IMG/VR virus record: IMGVR_UViG_3300006802_000179 | Location: 1 to 43,048 of that record | Direction: 5' to 3' (one strand) | Origin: a virus | Length of the DNA stretch: 43,048 nucleotides | Shown here: positions 30,932-38,119 of the stretch, piece after piece | Layout: the number at the start of each line of letters is the position of its first letter | How positions within the stretch are numbered: position 1 is the first letter of the stretch | Position numbers and translations under genes: made by a program | The notes under the pieces: model-generated | Told to the model about the DNA's origin: nothing | The model's database searches: none | What the model saw: only the letters and a program-made list of their open reading frames with translations

Positions 30932-31209
30932 GCTAGATTAGTCTCTACTTCTTTATCATTATCTTTAATGAATTTTCTTAACTTATTGTCCATAGGTTCG
31001 CCATAAAGCCAACCACCTTCATGCTCTTTCCATAAAACAAAATCTTCCCAATCCCCTGCATTACTCAAACACCACTCAAATGTGTAATCATAAAAATGAT
31101 CTAATTTCTTCTTTGACGGCTGGCCATACCAACCCAAACCAAGATTCTTCCCAAGCATTATGCCTACTTGTGAAGGACGGTGAATTAACCACATCCTGTT
31201 ATTAGCCAA
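30928..31209 (-). CDS. hypothetical protein in the glycan cassette
   Basis: 93 residues rich in Trp, Tyr and charged residues (NNRMWLIHRPSQVGIMLGKNLGLGWYG; FEWCLSNAGDWEDFVLWKE). No motif recognised. It lies between the thiamine-diphosphate enzyme and the second epimerase with short overlaps on both sides, so it is probably co-translated; a small accessory role is possible. Confidence 0.5.
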   Translation of the reverse strand: MANNRMWLIHRPSQVGIMLGKNLGLGWYGQPSKKKLDHFYDYTFEWCLSNAGDWEDFVLWKEHEGGWLYGEPMDNKLRKFIKDNDKEVETNLA

Positions 31210-32320
31210 GATTCGCCTCCATTTCTTCCCTCGGCAGCGGGGGGTCTTGGTCGCATAAATCCTGATCGAATCGGTTAATTCTTGGCAGGTATTCGTAGAA
31301 GTCGTGGTGGATTACATCAAAAATAACTGCTTCGTCAGATTTAAGACTTTCAACCATCCACGGCGCTAAGTCATCCCATCCTTTAATAACAAATGGGGCA
31401 ACTTTATATGCTTTTGCTATCTCAAAGAAATCCGGCGGGTTATAGCCATCAGGGCCGCAGGCATAGAATCTTGAGTCAAAGTTGTACTTCTGGAATAACT
31501 TGGTGTTCCCGTAACAGTGGTTGTTCAGGATAAATACCTTGATATTTATTCCGTAGTTCACGATGGTCTGGAGTTCTTGCAGGTTCATGTTGAACCCGCC
31601 ATCGCCTATGAAACAGACTATCGGTCTGGTCTTGTCGGCAAACCATGCCCCCATAGCGCCGCACATGGCAAAGCCCATCGGGGAGTTTCCGTTGGAGCTG
31701 AATATCTTCTGGCCGCGCTTTGGCTTGAAGGCATGACCCATCATTATTGCGCTGCCACCTGTGTCATAAACAATGATGGCATTGCTCGGAATGACTTCGG
31801 AAATCTTTCGCATAAACCCGTAGTGATGGAAACCTTCAAACATTTCCTCTTTTACGGGGTCATACTTGATTACCCATTCCTTGCACTTTTGAAGCCACGC
31901 TTCAGGCGTTTTCTGGGGAATTTCAGCAAATTTTGCCCAGAAAAGACCCGAATCCATGCGGATTTTAACGTCAAAATCCACCGAATCCAGTACGGCTTGA
32001 TCTGCATCAATGATGTATTTTTTGGCTCTGGGGGCGAAGTTTTCAGGCATTCCGCCCGTAATCCGGCCTGAAATACGGCAACCAACCGCTACCAGAAGGT
32101 CACAAGCCTGTACGGCAAAGTTGCGACCAGGTCCACCGTAAGTCCCGACTACGCCGGCATAGCAATCCATATCCGGCGTTACCTTGTCTAAGGCATTCCA
32201 TGTAACGACGCATGGATATTCAAGATCAAACGGCAGATTAGATACGTCACCAGCACCGCCACCAACCAGAAAGAGCGGCCTTTTGGCATTGTGGAGGTCT
32301 TCAGCTAGATTTTTGAACAT
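31202..32320 (-). CDS. thiamine-diphosphate enzyme, central and PP domains (C-terminal subunit)
   Basis: 372 residues from ATG 32320 (MFKNLAEDLHNAKRPLFLVGGGAGD). The first half is the Rossmann-like central domain of acetolactate-synthase-type enzymes; the second is the pyrophosphate domain, with GDGGFNMNLQELQTIVNYG...ILNN, the GDG-X(26)-NN cofactor motif. The matching PYR domain is in the overlapping upstream gene, so an active enzyme requires both. Cassette context suggests carbon-carbon bond chemistry on a keto-sugar, as in YerE-type enzymes, rather than amino acid synthesis. The longer frame from 32368 is less likely. Confidence 0.75.
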   Translation of the reverse strand: MFKNLAEDLHNAKRPLFLVGGGAGDVSNLPFDLEYPCVVTWNALDKVTPDMDCYAGVVGTYGGPGRNFAVQACDLLVAVGCRISGRITGGMPENFAPRAKKYIIDADQAVLDSVDFDVKIRMDSGLFWAKFAEIPQKTPEAWLQKCKEWVIKYDPVKEEMFEGFHHYGFMRKISEVIPSNAIIVYDTGGSAIMMGHAFKPKRGQKIFSSNGNSPMGFAMCGAMGAWFADKTRPIVCFIGDGGFNMNLQELQTIVNYGINIKVFILNNHCYGNTKLFQKYNFDSRFYACGPDGYNPPDFFEIAKAYKVAPFVIKGWDDLAPWMVESLKSDEAVIFDVIHHDFYEYLPRINRFDQDLCDQDPPLPREEMEANLG

Positions 32321-32855
32321 CTGTCGGCAAGTCCAGCACAACAGGGCCGGGGCGACCCTCCCGCGCAACCGTTATGAGGTAATCCAGCGTCGGCAAGACA
32401 TTGGACGGCGTGAGAATCGTCATTGCTGCTTTGGAAATCGGACGGAAAATACCCACCGTGTCCGTTTCCTGAAAACCCAATTGCCTGAGTTTTTCGTCCT
32501 GCCGCATGAACCGGCTGTTTACTTGCCCGGTTATGAACAAGACAGGAACAGAGTCATAAAAACAATTACCAATACAAGTCGCCACGTTAAGAGCGCCAGG
32601 GCCACTTGTGACAATACAGACTCCGAAACCGTTGATTCTGGCGTATCCCTCCGCCATGAAACCGGCGGCTTGTTCGTGCATTGGACAAACGTAATCAAGA
32701 TTATGGCGAGGCAAAGCATCCCAAAGATTGCTGATAGCACCACCATAGACGCCAAAAACAACGTCAACTTCCTGTTTTAGCCTCTTTGCGATTCTATCCG
32801 ATACCAGTCCAAAGTCTTTTTTAAGCCCTGTTTCATGCTCGTTTTGGGTCTCCAT
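32301..32855 (-). CDS. thiamine-diphosphate enzyme, PYR domain (N-terminal subunit)
   Basis: 184 residues from ATG 32855, preceded by AGAGGA; a TTG at 32879 would extend it by eight. VFGVYGGAISNLWDAL, MHEQAAGFMAEGYAR (with the catalytic Glu of ThDP enzymes), SGPGALNVATCIGNCFYDSVPVLFITGQV and GRPGPVVLDLPTDVQ are the complete PYR domain of acetolactate-synthase-like proteins. The stop falls exactly at the domain boundary and the next gene starts 20 bases earlier in another frame. Either a true two-subunit enzyme or a split by frameshift. Confidence 0.75.
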   Translation of the reverse strand: METQNEHETGLKKDFGLVSDRIAKRLKQEVDVVFGVYGGAISNLWDALPRHNLDYVCPMHEQAAGFMAEGYARINGFGVCIVTSGPGALNVATCIGNCFYDSVPVLFITGQVNSRFMRQDEKLRQLGFQETDTVGIFRPISKAAMTILTPSNVLPTLDYLITVAREGRPGPVVLDLPTDVQKSS

Positions 32856-33640
32856 CCGTATCCTCTTAGCTTGTCGCAATTCACTCTGCGTGCGGCAATC
32901 GCCGTTGGCTTGCCAGGGTCATACTTTATATCAGGGTCGTAGCCTTCTTCTTCGATCAGGATGGTAGCAATTTCGTTTACGCTCATTTCCTCGCCTGAGC
33001 CTACGTTATAGGCACCAGCAGGCAAATCCATGAGCATTGCGTCCACCAGATCGTCAATATAGACAGCATCCCTTGTTTCGGTGCCATCGCCCCAGATAAC
33101 GAAGGGGTCTTGCCTTTCGGCGACTTTCCTTACTGTGGCTTCGATGACGTGGGAGTACTGAGGATCGAAATTGTTTTCAGGCCCATACACGTTTGAAGGT
33201 CTAAAGAACAATATGTCCATTGGGTACATTTGGGCGAGTCTGTAAATGAAACGGTGCGCCGTTCCGGGGCAAAAATACTTTGGGTGGAGATCACCCGTGT
33301 CGTAATCTTCTTCATCTACAGGTTCTCCAGTATTGGGGTATCCGGTGGTGCTCTGTATACATACAACCCTCTTTACGCCAGCCTGCCGGCAAGCCTCGAA
33401 TACGTTCATGTGAATGCGCACATTGGGCAAAACGAAGGAAAACGGGTCTTTAGCCATCCTGCCGACCCCTCCGGTCCTTCCGGCGCACAAATACACCGTA
33501 TCGCCTTCCCCGATGTGCTTTTCGATGCCTTCGCCGTCAAGAAAGTAACCATGTGAACTTGACGGGACGTGCCACGCATCAGGCAACCTCTTTGAAACAG
33601 CACTACCAATGAACCCCATGCTTCCAAACACAACATCCAT
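32777..33640 (-). CDS. NAD-dependent epimerase/dehydratase (GDP-fucose-synthase-like)
   Basis: 287 residues from ATG 33640 (MDVVFGSMGFIGSAVSKRL); the ATG shares its A with the upstream TGA and follows GGAAGGAAG. G-S-M-GFIGS is the nucleotide-binding motif; YLCAGRTGGVGRM and ANVR-type region match sugar reductases/epimerases; QSTTGYPNTGEPV gives the Ser site and RPSNVYGPENNFDPQYSHV the substrate loop. The usual YxxxK Tyr appears replaced in the H-R-F-I-Y-R-L-A region (HRFIYRLA), so activity is uncertain. Confidence 0.7.
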   Translation of the reverse strand: MDVVFGSMGFIGSAVSKRLPDAWHVPSSSHGYFLDGEGIEKHIGEGDTVYLCAGRTGGVGRMAKDPFSFVLPNVRIHMNVFEACRQAGVKRVVCIQSTTGYPNTGEPVDEEDYDTGDLHPKYFCPGTAHRFIYRLAQMYPMDILFFRPSNVYGPENNFDPQYSHVIEATVRKVAERQDPFVIWGDGTETRDAVYIDDLVDAMLMDLPAGAYNVGSGEEMSVNEIATILIEEEGYDPDIKYDPGKPTAIAARRVNCDKLRGYGWRPKTSMKQGLKKTLDWYRIESQRG

Positions 33641-34212
33641 CAGTTTCTTCCTTCCCACAATCTGTAATTCTGGTATCTCGGTTTCAGGAAATTCTGCATC
33701 AACCTGTCGGCAAGCCTTATATCCACTGAGTACCTTGTTCCACCCTTCATGGTGCGGTGCAAACAAGAGGTGCTGACGATGTGCATATAGCCCTCTTCCA
33801 TCTTTCCAATGTATTCAGGCCCGAAATCCGGCACATCCCGATAGTCATTATATTCCACATTTAGAATATCGAGGTTCTTCGTTGGGCGAAAAAATTCCAC
33901 CCCGCCGGCCTCGAAATCCCCACAAATGGGGAACATGATGATCTTTCCGGGTGAATTACCGCTCCAAACGTCCGAATGAATATAGGAGCTGTCGTATCTT
34001 CCGGTGTTTTCGGTGGGTTTTTTCCTCAAAATAGGCTTTCCAACGTATTTCAAGTCAAAAAACTGCTCCAAAATCCCGAAAACCATGTCTTTAAAGGACT
34101 CCGGCGTTTCAACCTCACCGTTAATGCGCGCTTCATTGGCAAAGTGCTTCTTCGATCCCTCAATCAATTCAGAGAGGTCAAGCGGCACTTTTTTCAACAA
34201 ATCTTCGGACAT
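33640..34212 (-). CDS. 2-oxoglutarate/Fe(II) oxygenase-like protein
   Basis: About 190 residues from an internal ATG at 34212 (MSEDLLKKVPLDLSELI); the longer frame overlaps the upstream gene. YIHSDVWSGNSPGKIIMFPI holds an HxD metal pair, GGVEFFRP a core strand, and HIVSTSCLHRTMKGGTRYSVDIRL the distal His and the 2-oxoglutarate-binding Arg. This pattern (HSDxWxGNS) resembles StrG-like proteins of sugar loci. Likely hydroxylates or oxidises a sugar intermediate; substrate unknown. Confidence 0.65.
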   Translation of the reverse strand: MSEDLLKKVPLDLSELIEGSKKHFANEARINGEVETPESFKDMVFGILEQFFDLKYVGKPILRKKPTENTGRYDSSYIHSDVWSGNSPGKIIMFPICGDFEAGGVEFFRPTKNLDILNVEYNDYRDVPDFGPEYIGKMEEGYMHIVSTSCLHRTMKGGTRYSVDIRLADRLMQNFLKPRYQNYRLWEGRN

Positions 34213-35326
34213 GTTTTTTTGCCTTGACGGCAACATCCCATTCATTGAGGTTTCTGTAGATTCTTGCGGAACCATACCACGGGGAGGTTCTGACATTACC
34301 CCCACGCCAACGCCAGTTAATCATGTTGTCAGGGTGCCTGGTGCTTTGAGGGGCAAGAATAACGCTCAAATCCTTCCCCAGAGCACCCGCAATGTGGGCA
34401 AGGGTCGTGGAAACACAAACAATATTGTCCAGAACGCTCACAAGGGCGATCATTCCTTCAATATCGTTAATCATGTCAATATGGACAGGACTTGGCTCCT
34501 CGTCCCATCTCTGGTCGTACTGCAAGGACAAGCCCTTGAAGTCGCTTTGGCTGTAGTAACCATTTCTGCCCCGCCAAGACACTCCCGTGCCGCCATAAGG
34601 GGCCATTTCAGGCAGTCTGGCAGGATCAGGGGTAATGAACGGAGTGCCCGGAAAATCGCCCACAGAGCGCCTGAACAGCCTCGGAAGCTCCCCCAGAGGG
34701 AAATACGAGTCAAACTGGTCTTTTACCTTGTGGATTTCGTCCAGTTCCTTGCCGATAACCCTCGGAATGGCGGAAATACCCATTCTGTTGAACATGGGTA
34801 TTAGCCTTTTATCGCACATTATGGTGATTTCAGTCCCGTAGGAGAGCATATCCGGTATACAAGACCCGAACATGATTTCATCTCCAAGACCTTGTTCACC
34901 AAGAAGGAGGACTTTTTCAGATTCTCCGTCCCACAGGCGCATTTTCATGGCTTCCTGATTGTAGAAGCACATCTGCGCCCACGTAGAGCGGTATTCCCAA
35001 CCCCACCAACTATAGTCCCCCATATACAGGAGGGCGTTGGAGAGCCGGAATAACCATTCACGGTTATCTATCTCGTTTCTGGCCTGTAAAGGGGCTTTTT
35101 CCCGCCAATCAGGGTCAAAAACCTCTATTACCTGCCCATTTTTGAACTTCTTGGACAGGAATTTCTTGTGTTTTTCCTTCTTGAAGGATGAACCATCCGC
35201 TAAATCGGTAATCGTCCTCAAACACTCATAAGTAGTGAATTTAGGCCGACTTTTTAACCTCTGTAAGAGTTTTTCCACGGGCACTGTCACCAAGAATCTT
35301 GGATACCATTTCGGGATTGTCTTCAA
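34178..35326 (-). CDS. glycosyltransferase-like protein (GT9-type C-terminal motifs)
   Basis: Frame of 382 residues from TTG 35326; this start overlaps the small terminase gene by 86 bases, so a later start (for example GTG 35290 or TTG 35218) is likely. KVLLLGEQGLGDEIMFGSCIPDM matches the GT9 acceptor loop; DNIVCVSTTLAHIAGALGKDLSVILAPQS is the donor-side block. The N-terminal ~100 residues are basic/aromatic without known motif. First gene of the glycan cassette. Confidence 0.65.
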   Translation of the reverse strand: MKTIPKWYPRFLVTVPVEKLLQRLKSRPKFTTYECLRTITDLADGSSFKKEKHKKFLSKKFKNGQVIEVFDPDWREKAPLQARNEIDNREWLFRLSNALLYMGDYSWWGWEYRSTWAQMCFYNQEAMKMRLWDGESEKVLLLGEQGLGDEIMFGSCIPDMLSYGTEITIMCDKRLIPMFNRMGISAIPRVIGKELDEIHKVKDQFDSYFPLGELPRLFRRSVGDFPGTPFITPDPARLPEMAPYGGTGVSWRGRNGYYSQSDFKGLSLQYDQRWDEEPSPVHIDMINDIEGMIALVSVLDNIVCVSTTLAHIAGALGKDLSVILAPQSTRHPDNMINWRWRGGNVRTSPWYGSARIYRNLNEWDVAVKAKKHVRRFVEKSAA

Positions 35327-35627
35327 TCAATTGACGCAATCGGGAAACCAACTCGCCTTCATTCATCTTCTCGGTCAAGTCCCGCGTCGTGGAGTCAACC
35401 GCACTGAGGTTGGGCATGATCTTGTCCAACAGGGTCCTGGAAGCAGCCACAACAGCAGTTTCATTGGGGGAGTCCTCAATAATCTGGTGCAGCCGGCGCA
35501 GAATCATTCCCTGAGAAATCGCCTGTTTTGTATGCGGGTGAGAAGGACCACGGTCCGAATACTTCGGCCAGCCAGCATCACCTTTCTTCAGCCCCTTCTT
35601 CTTCGCTTCCGTGTACTGGTTACCCAC
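35241..35627 (-). CDS. terminase small subunit-like protein
   Basis: 128 residues from GTG 35627. A basic Lys/Gly-rich N-terminus (QYTEAKKKGLKKGD), then ETAVVAASRTLLDKIMPNLSAVD, a helix pair typical of phage small terminases, and a C-terminal helix with RLRQLIEDNPEMVSKIL. Expected to recognise packaging sites and hand DNA to the large subunit, which is encoded nine kilobases downstream. Overlaps a small gene upstream by eight bases. Confidence 0.65.
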   Translation of the reverse strand: MGNQYTEAKKKGLKKGDAGWPKYSDRGPSHPHTKQAISQGMILRRLHQIIEDSPNETAVVAASRTLLDKIMPNLSAVDSTTRDLTEKMNEGELVSRLRQLIEDNPEMVSKILGDSARGKTLTEVKKSA

Positions 35628-35796
35628 GCTTGTTCCCCATCTTCAGGCCAGTCTTCATCTTGGGCGCAGAAACGTAGTTTCCAGTGCTCATCTGACCTTT
35701 GGAAGTCTTGGCAGAACGGACATTCTTGTTCCCGCTCATGCCCCCAGGACCACTAACCAGCGTGTGTCCAGTGCAATCAGTTCCCATGTGTGCCAT
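35620..35796 (-). CDS. 58-residue Gly/Met/Lys-rich protein
   Basis: MAHMGTDCTGHTLVSGPGGMSGNKNVRSAK..., basic and Gly-rich, with seven Met and no hydrophobic core. GAGAT-type Shine-Dalgarno (AAGGAGAT) precedes the ATG at 35796. Its last codons overlap the small terminase start. Function unknown; could be a small virion or DNA-binding peptide. Confidence 0.55.
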   Translation of the reverse strand: MAHMGTDCTGHTLVSGPGGMSGNKNVRSAKTSKGQMSTGNYVSAPKMKTGLKMGNKRG

Positions 35797-35797
35797 T

Positions 35798-36145
35798 TTA
35801 AATCTCCTTTATCTTGAGGTTTCCGGTGTAGCATTCACCAGTATCAGGGTTATACAAAGACCCCGTCACTACGTCAGCAAGGACGATTAAAGGTCGGACG
35901 ATACGACCATTAGGGTCAGGGTCATAAACTTCCAGAGGGACAAACTTGCGCTCAGAGGAACCACAGATCGTCTTGACCCAATGGACCTCAGGAACCAATT
36001 CCTTGCGCTTTATCAGCCTCTGGAGACTCTTGATCGTATGTCCGCGTAACTTTGTGATTCTCTCATCATACAACTCATGCGCCAGACAGAACCATTCTGT
36101 GGATAACCTGCCTTTAAGCATCGGCGGGGTCCATCGCTTTTTCAT
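35798..36145 (-). CDS. hypothetical protein
   Basis: 115 residues. Basic N-terminus with a possible HTH-like segment (AHELYDERITKLRGHTIKSLQRLIKRKELVPEVHWVK), then beta-rich C-terminal half (KFVPLEVYDPDPNGRIVRPLIVLADVVTGSLYNP). Overlaps the zinc-ribbon gene upstream by 32 bases. At the head of the late operon. No family recognised. Confidence 0.55.
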   Translation of the reverse strand: MKKRWTPPMLKGRLSTEWFCLAHELYDERITKLRGHTIKSLQRLIKRKELVPEVHWVKTICGSSERKFVPLEVYDPDPNGRIVRPLIVLADVVTGSLYNPDTGECYTGNLKIKEI

Positions 36146-36344
36146 AAGAACAATGTGGGCACTTTATAAGAAGTTTTTCATGCGCCACCCATTTTTCGGA
36201 ATGAATGTCATATTCGTCTTCAGATTCGTCTTCAGAACAAAACCACTTTAGCCGCCAAAAATGCCCTTCCGCCACAAATTCACACTTCGGACAGGTATAT
36301 ATATCCTTTTTATGAAACTTTTCAGGAAAATCCTTCTTATCCAC
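36114..36344 (-). CDS. small zinc-ribbon protein at the head of the late operon
   Basis: 76 residues, with CPKCEF (residues 18-23) and CPHCSY near the C-terminus, separated by an acidic stretch (CSEDESEDEYD); the four main Cys make one zinc ribbon. First gene downstream of the presumed late promoter region. Function unknown. Confidence 0.6.
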   Translation of the reverse strand: MDKKDFPEKFHKKDIYTCPKCEFVAEGHFWRLKWFCSEDESEDEYDIHSEKWVAHEKLLIKCPHCSYEKAMDPADA

Positions 36345-36652
36345 TCGGGACCTCTATGTGCATTTTTTCTCGAAAAAGGACTATATCAGGAAAAATATTC
36401 TCATAATCCCTCTTTCAGGAAAAAACTTTTCCTTTTTGTAAAATTGAGGGGGGTGCTAGCAAACGCTTCCGCACTCGATTTGGGGGGCGAACCCCTTCTA
36501 GACCTAGTCTGATTCCTTGATTTAGACTAAGTCTAAGAGTGATTACTAACCTGCTAGCCCTTTAGCCATGCGGCCCCAGGGTGTGAAACGGGTTGTTGGC
36601 TAGCATAAATCTTCCCTGTTGGATTCTCTGTTTTTGCCCCATCTATTGATCA
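36345..36652. promoter_or_regulatory. divergent control region with palindromes and repeats (probable late promoter, leftward)
   Basis: No gene is visible here. It contains three TCAGGAAAA repeats (36322, 36386, 36415), an extended -10-like TGATATAGT on the minus strand (TATAGT at 36385-36380, no good -35), a GGGG-CGAA-CCCC hairpin (36484-36495; UUCG loop in the minus-strand RNA), palindromes TAGACCTAGTCT (36499-36510) and TTAGACTAAGTCTAA (36522-36536), and three GCTAGC sites (36455, 36553, 36599). It separates the leftward late operon from the rightward ArdC-like unit, so it is the natural place for the late promoter and Q site. Confidence 0.5.
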
Positions 36653-36731
36653 ATGGGTTATAGCATTGACTTGCGGCGACTAGTCACCATTACCGGCGAG
36701 TTGTGGCCGGTCTGGCGAGCACTCGCAGCAT

Positions 36732-36747
36732 TGGCACGCAATGTGCA
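36732..36747 (+). promoter_or_regulatory. sigma-54-like promoter 1 (upstream of ArdC-like gene)
   Basis: TGGCACG-CAAT-GTGCA: GG at 36733-36734, ten bases, GC at 36745-36746, the spacing of -24/-12 elements; one mismatch to TTGCA at the -12 block. The first of four such elements in the right early region. Confidence 0.45.
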
Positions 36748-36767
36748 TGTAATGGTGCAGCAGTACA

Positions 36768-36780
36768 CGCTCTTTAACAA
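36768..36780 (+). promoter_or_regulatory. rrn-type boxA antitermination site 1
   Basis: CGCTCTTTAACAA followed by TTCA is the same as the boxA core of gammaproteobacterial rRNA leaders (GCTCTTTAACA), which binds NusB-S10. It lies 22 bases after the sigma-54-like element in the untranslated leader of the ArdC-like gene. Confidence 0.6.
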
Positions 36781-36856
36781 TTCAATCACTTGTCTAGCCA
36801 TTGTGCCGCATTTTGGCACATTGGCTTACCTTTTACGTCACTGGGAGTCTAAAGCC

Positions 36857-37729
36857 ATGAAAGCGAAGGAAGCACAGCAAGCCATTATCAGCGCGATCAT
36901 CGAAGCAATGGAAAACCCTTGCAAGTGGCGGCAATGCTGGCAGGAATACGGGCAACACGCCCCAATGTCAGCAGCCACCGGCAAGCCGTACCAAGGCGGC
37001 AACGCCTTTTACTTATCCGTGCTTCAATTGTCACAAGGCCGCACAAGCCAATATTGGGCGACCTTCAATCAAATCCGCAAGATAGACGGCGCAAAACTTC
37101 GGAAAGGCAGCAAAGGCGCACATGTCATATTTTTTGAGCCAAAAGAGCGGAAAAGCTCCGAAGGCGAAACAGAAAAATATGTGATTCTGCGAACTTATGT
37201 GGTATTCAACCTTGATGATGTAGACTTTGAGCACGGTCTACCAGCTAAATTCCAAGACAATCCACAAGTCTTTGTCAACCCAGACACGGTAGACCAAGAC
37301 CTTGAAGCAAGCATAGACCGTCTTGGTGTGCAGAGAGTCAAAGGTGCGAACCCTTGTTACATCCCATCAAAAGATGTAGTTATGATGCCGGAGTTTGCGG
37401 CTTTTGACAGTGGCGCGGCGTATGCTGCAACACTGTTACACGAAGTCGCGCACTGGACGCAAGGTAAAGGCAGAATGCACCGTGATACTCATTATCACGA
37501 AGCCAGGCACCATAGAGCGTATGAAGAGCTTATCGCGGAAGCAGCCGCAGCACTAACTGCCGCTCGTTTAGGCTATCAAGTAGAGATAAGCCAGCATGGT
37601 GCCTACCTTGCTTCCTGGGCCAAAGACCTAAAAGACCGAGATCGCGAAGTCTCAAAAGCCATTAACTACGCGTGCAAGGTGGCAGACTGGCTGACCGCCG
37701 GTATGGAAAAAAGCCAAAAAACCGCATAA
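36857..37729 (+). CDS. ArdC-like antirestriction protein
   Basis: 290 residues from ATG 36857; the frame is open 68 codons further upstream, but that region holds the boxA and promoter. N-terminal ssDNA-binding ArdC domain (IEAMENPCKWRQCW, SAATGKPYQGGNAFYL, YWATFNQIRKIDGAKLRKGSKGAHVIFF) and C-terminal zincin-like domain with HEVAHWTQGKGRMHR (HExxH). ArdC-type proteins protect incoming DNA from restriction. First gene of the right unit, followed by a strong terminator. Confidence 0.8.
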   Translation: MKAKEAQQAIISAIIEAMENPCKWRQCWQEYGQHAPMSAATGKPYQGGNAFYLSVLQLSQGRTSQYWATFNQIRKIDGAKLRKGSKGAHVIFFEPKERKSSEGETEKYVILRTYVVFNLDDVDFEHGLPAKFQDNPQVFVNPDTVDQDLEASIDRLGVQRVKGANPCYIPSKDVVMMPEFAAFDSGAAYAATLLHEVAHWTQGKGRMHRDTHYHEARHHRAYEELIAEAAAALTAARLGYQVEISQHGAYLASWAKDLKDRDREVSKAINYACKVADWLTAGMEKSQKTA

Positions 37730-37740
37730 ACCTTTAAATA

Positions 37741-37763
37741 ACCCGCTCCGGCGGGTTTTTTTT
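37741..37763 (+). terminator. intrinsic terminator after the ArdC-like gene
   Basis: ACCCGC-TCCG-GCGGGT followed by a run of eight T, just after the stop codon at 37727-37729. Confidence 0.9.
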
Positions 37764-37778
37764 CGCCCTCAATTTGAC

Positions 37779-37794
37779 AGGCATGATTGTTGCA
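37779..37794 (+). promoter_or_regulatory. sigma-54-like promoter 2
   Basis: AGGCATG-ATTG-TTGCA, GG-N10-GC spacing exact (GG 37780-37781, GC 37792-37793). The block GCATGAT occurs twice with an 11-base period, and the downstream TGATGTTAGG is shared with element 3. Confidence 0.55.
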
Positions 37795-37834
37795 TGATGT
37801 TAGGCACCTATTAACCAAACAACGGAGCAAGACA

Positions 37835-38017
37835 ATGCTTACAGAATGGACTGAAGAAAATGACGCAACCTTTGCGCGCGCCGTTCAATACATGGCCGAG
37901 GACCTAGATGAAGGTTATTCGTTTGAGGGCGTTTTAACCCACATATCTGCCTTATGTGGAATTACAGAAGCCGCATTGCGGCATGAATGGAACTTGCGAA
38001 AAAACGACGTACGCTAA
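37835..38017 (+). CDS. hypothetical small acidic protein
   Basis: 60 residues from ATG 37835 (MLTEWTEENDATFARAVQYM), helical and acidic with a GITEAALRHEW segment that could be a weak helix-turn-helix. GGAG lies nine bases upstream. It is a single-gene unit: own promoter-like element before it, terminator after it. Function unknown. Confidence 0.6.
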   Translation: MLTEWTEENDATFARAVQYMAEDLDEGYSFEGVLTHISALCGITEAALRHEWNLRKNDVR

Positions 38018-38024
38018 CCAATTA

Positions 38025-38048
38025 GCCCGCTCCGGCGGGCTTTTTTTT
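38025..38048 (+). terminator. intrinsic terminator
   Basis: GCCCGC-TCCG-GCGGGC followed by eight T. Nearly the same stem-loop as at 37741, so the promoter-gene-terminator unit has been duplicated. Confidence 0.9.
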
Positions 38049-38063
38049 CGCCCGCAATCTGGC

Positions 38064-38079
38064 GGGCATGATAGTTGCA
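38064..38079 (+). promoter_or_regulatory. sigma-54-like promoter 3
   Basis: CGGGCATG-ATAG-TTGCA, with GG 38065-38066 and GC 38077-38078 (N10). Same downstream sequence as element 2 (TGATGTTAGG), and the same distance to the next ATG. Confidence 0.55.
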
Positions 38080-38119
38080 TGATGTTAGGTGCGTGTTAAC
38101 TAAACAGAGGAGCATGACA

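Noticed and set aside
36653-36856. Extended N-terminus (68 residues) of the ArdC-like protein
   Set aside because: The added sequence has no domain similarity and covers the sigma-54-like and boxA elements; ATG 36857 starts exactly at the conserved domain.
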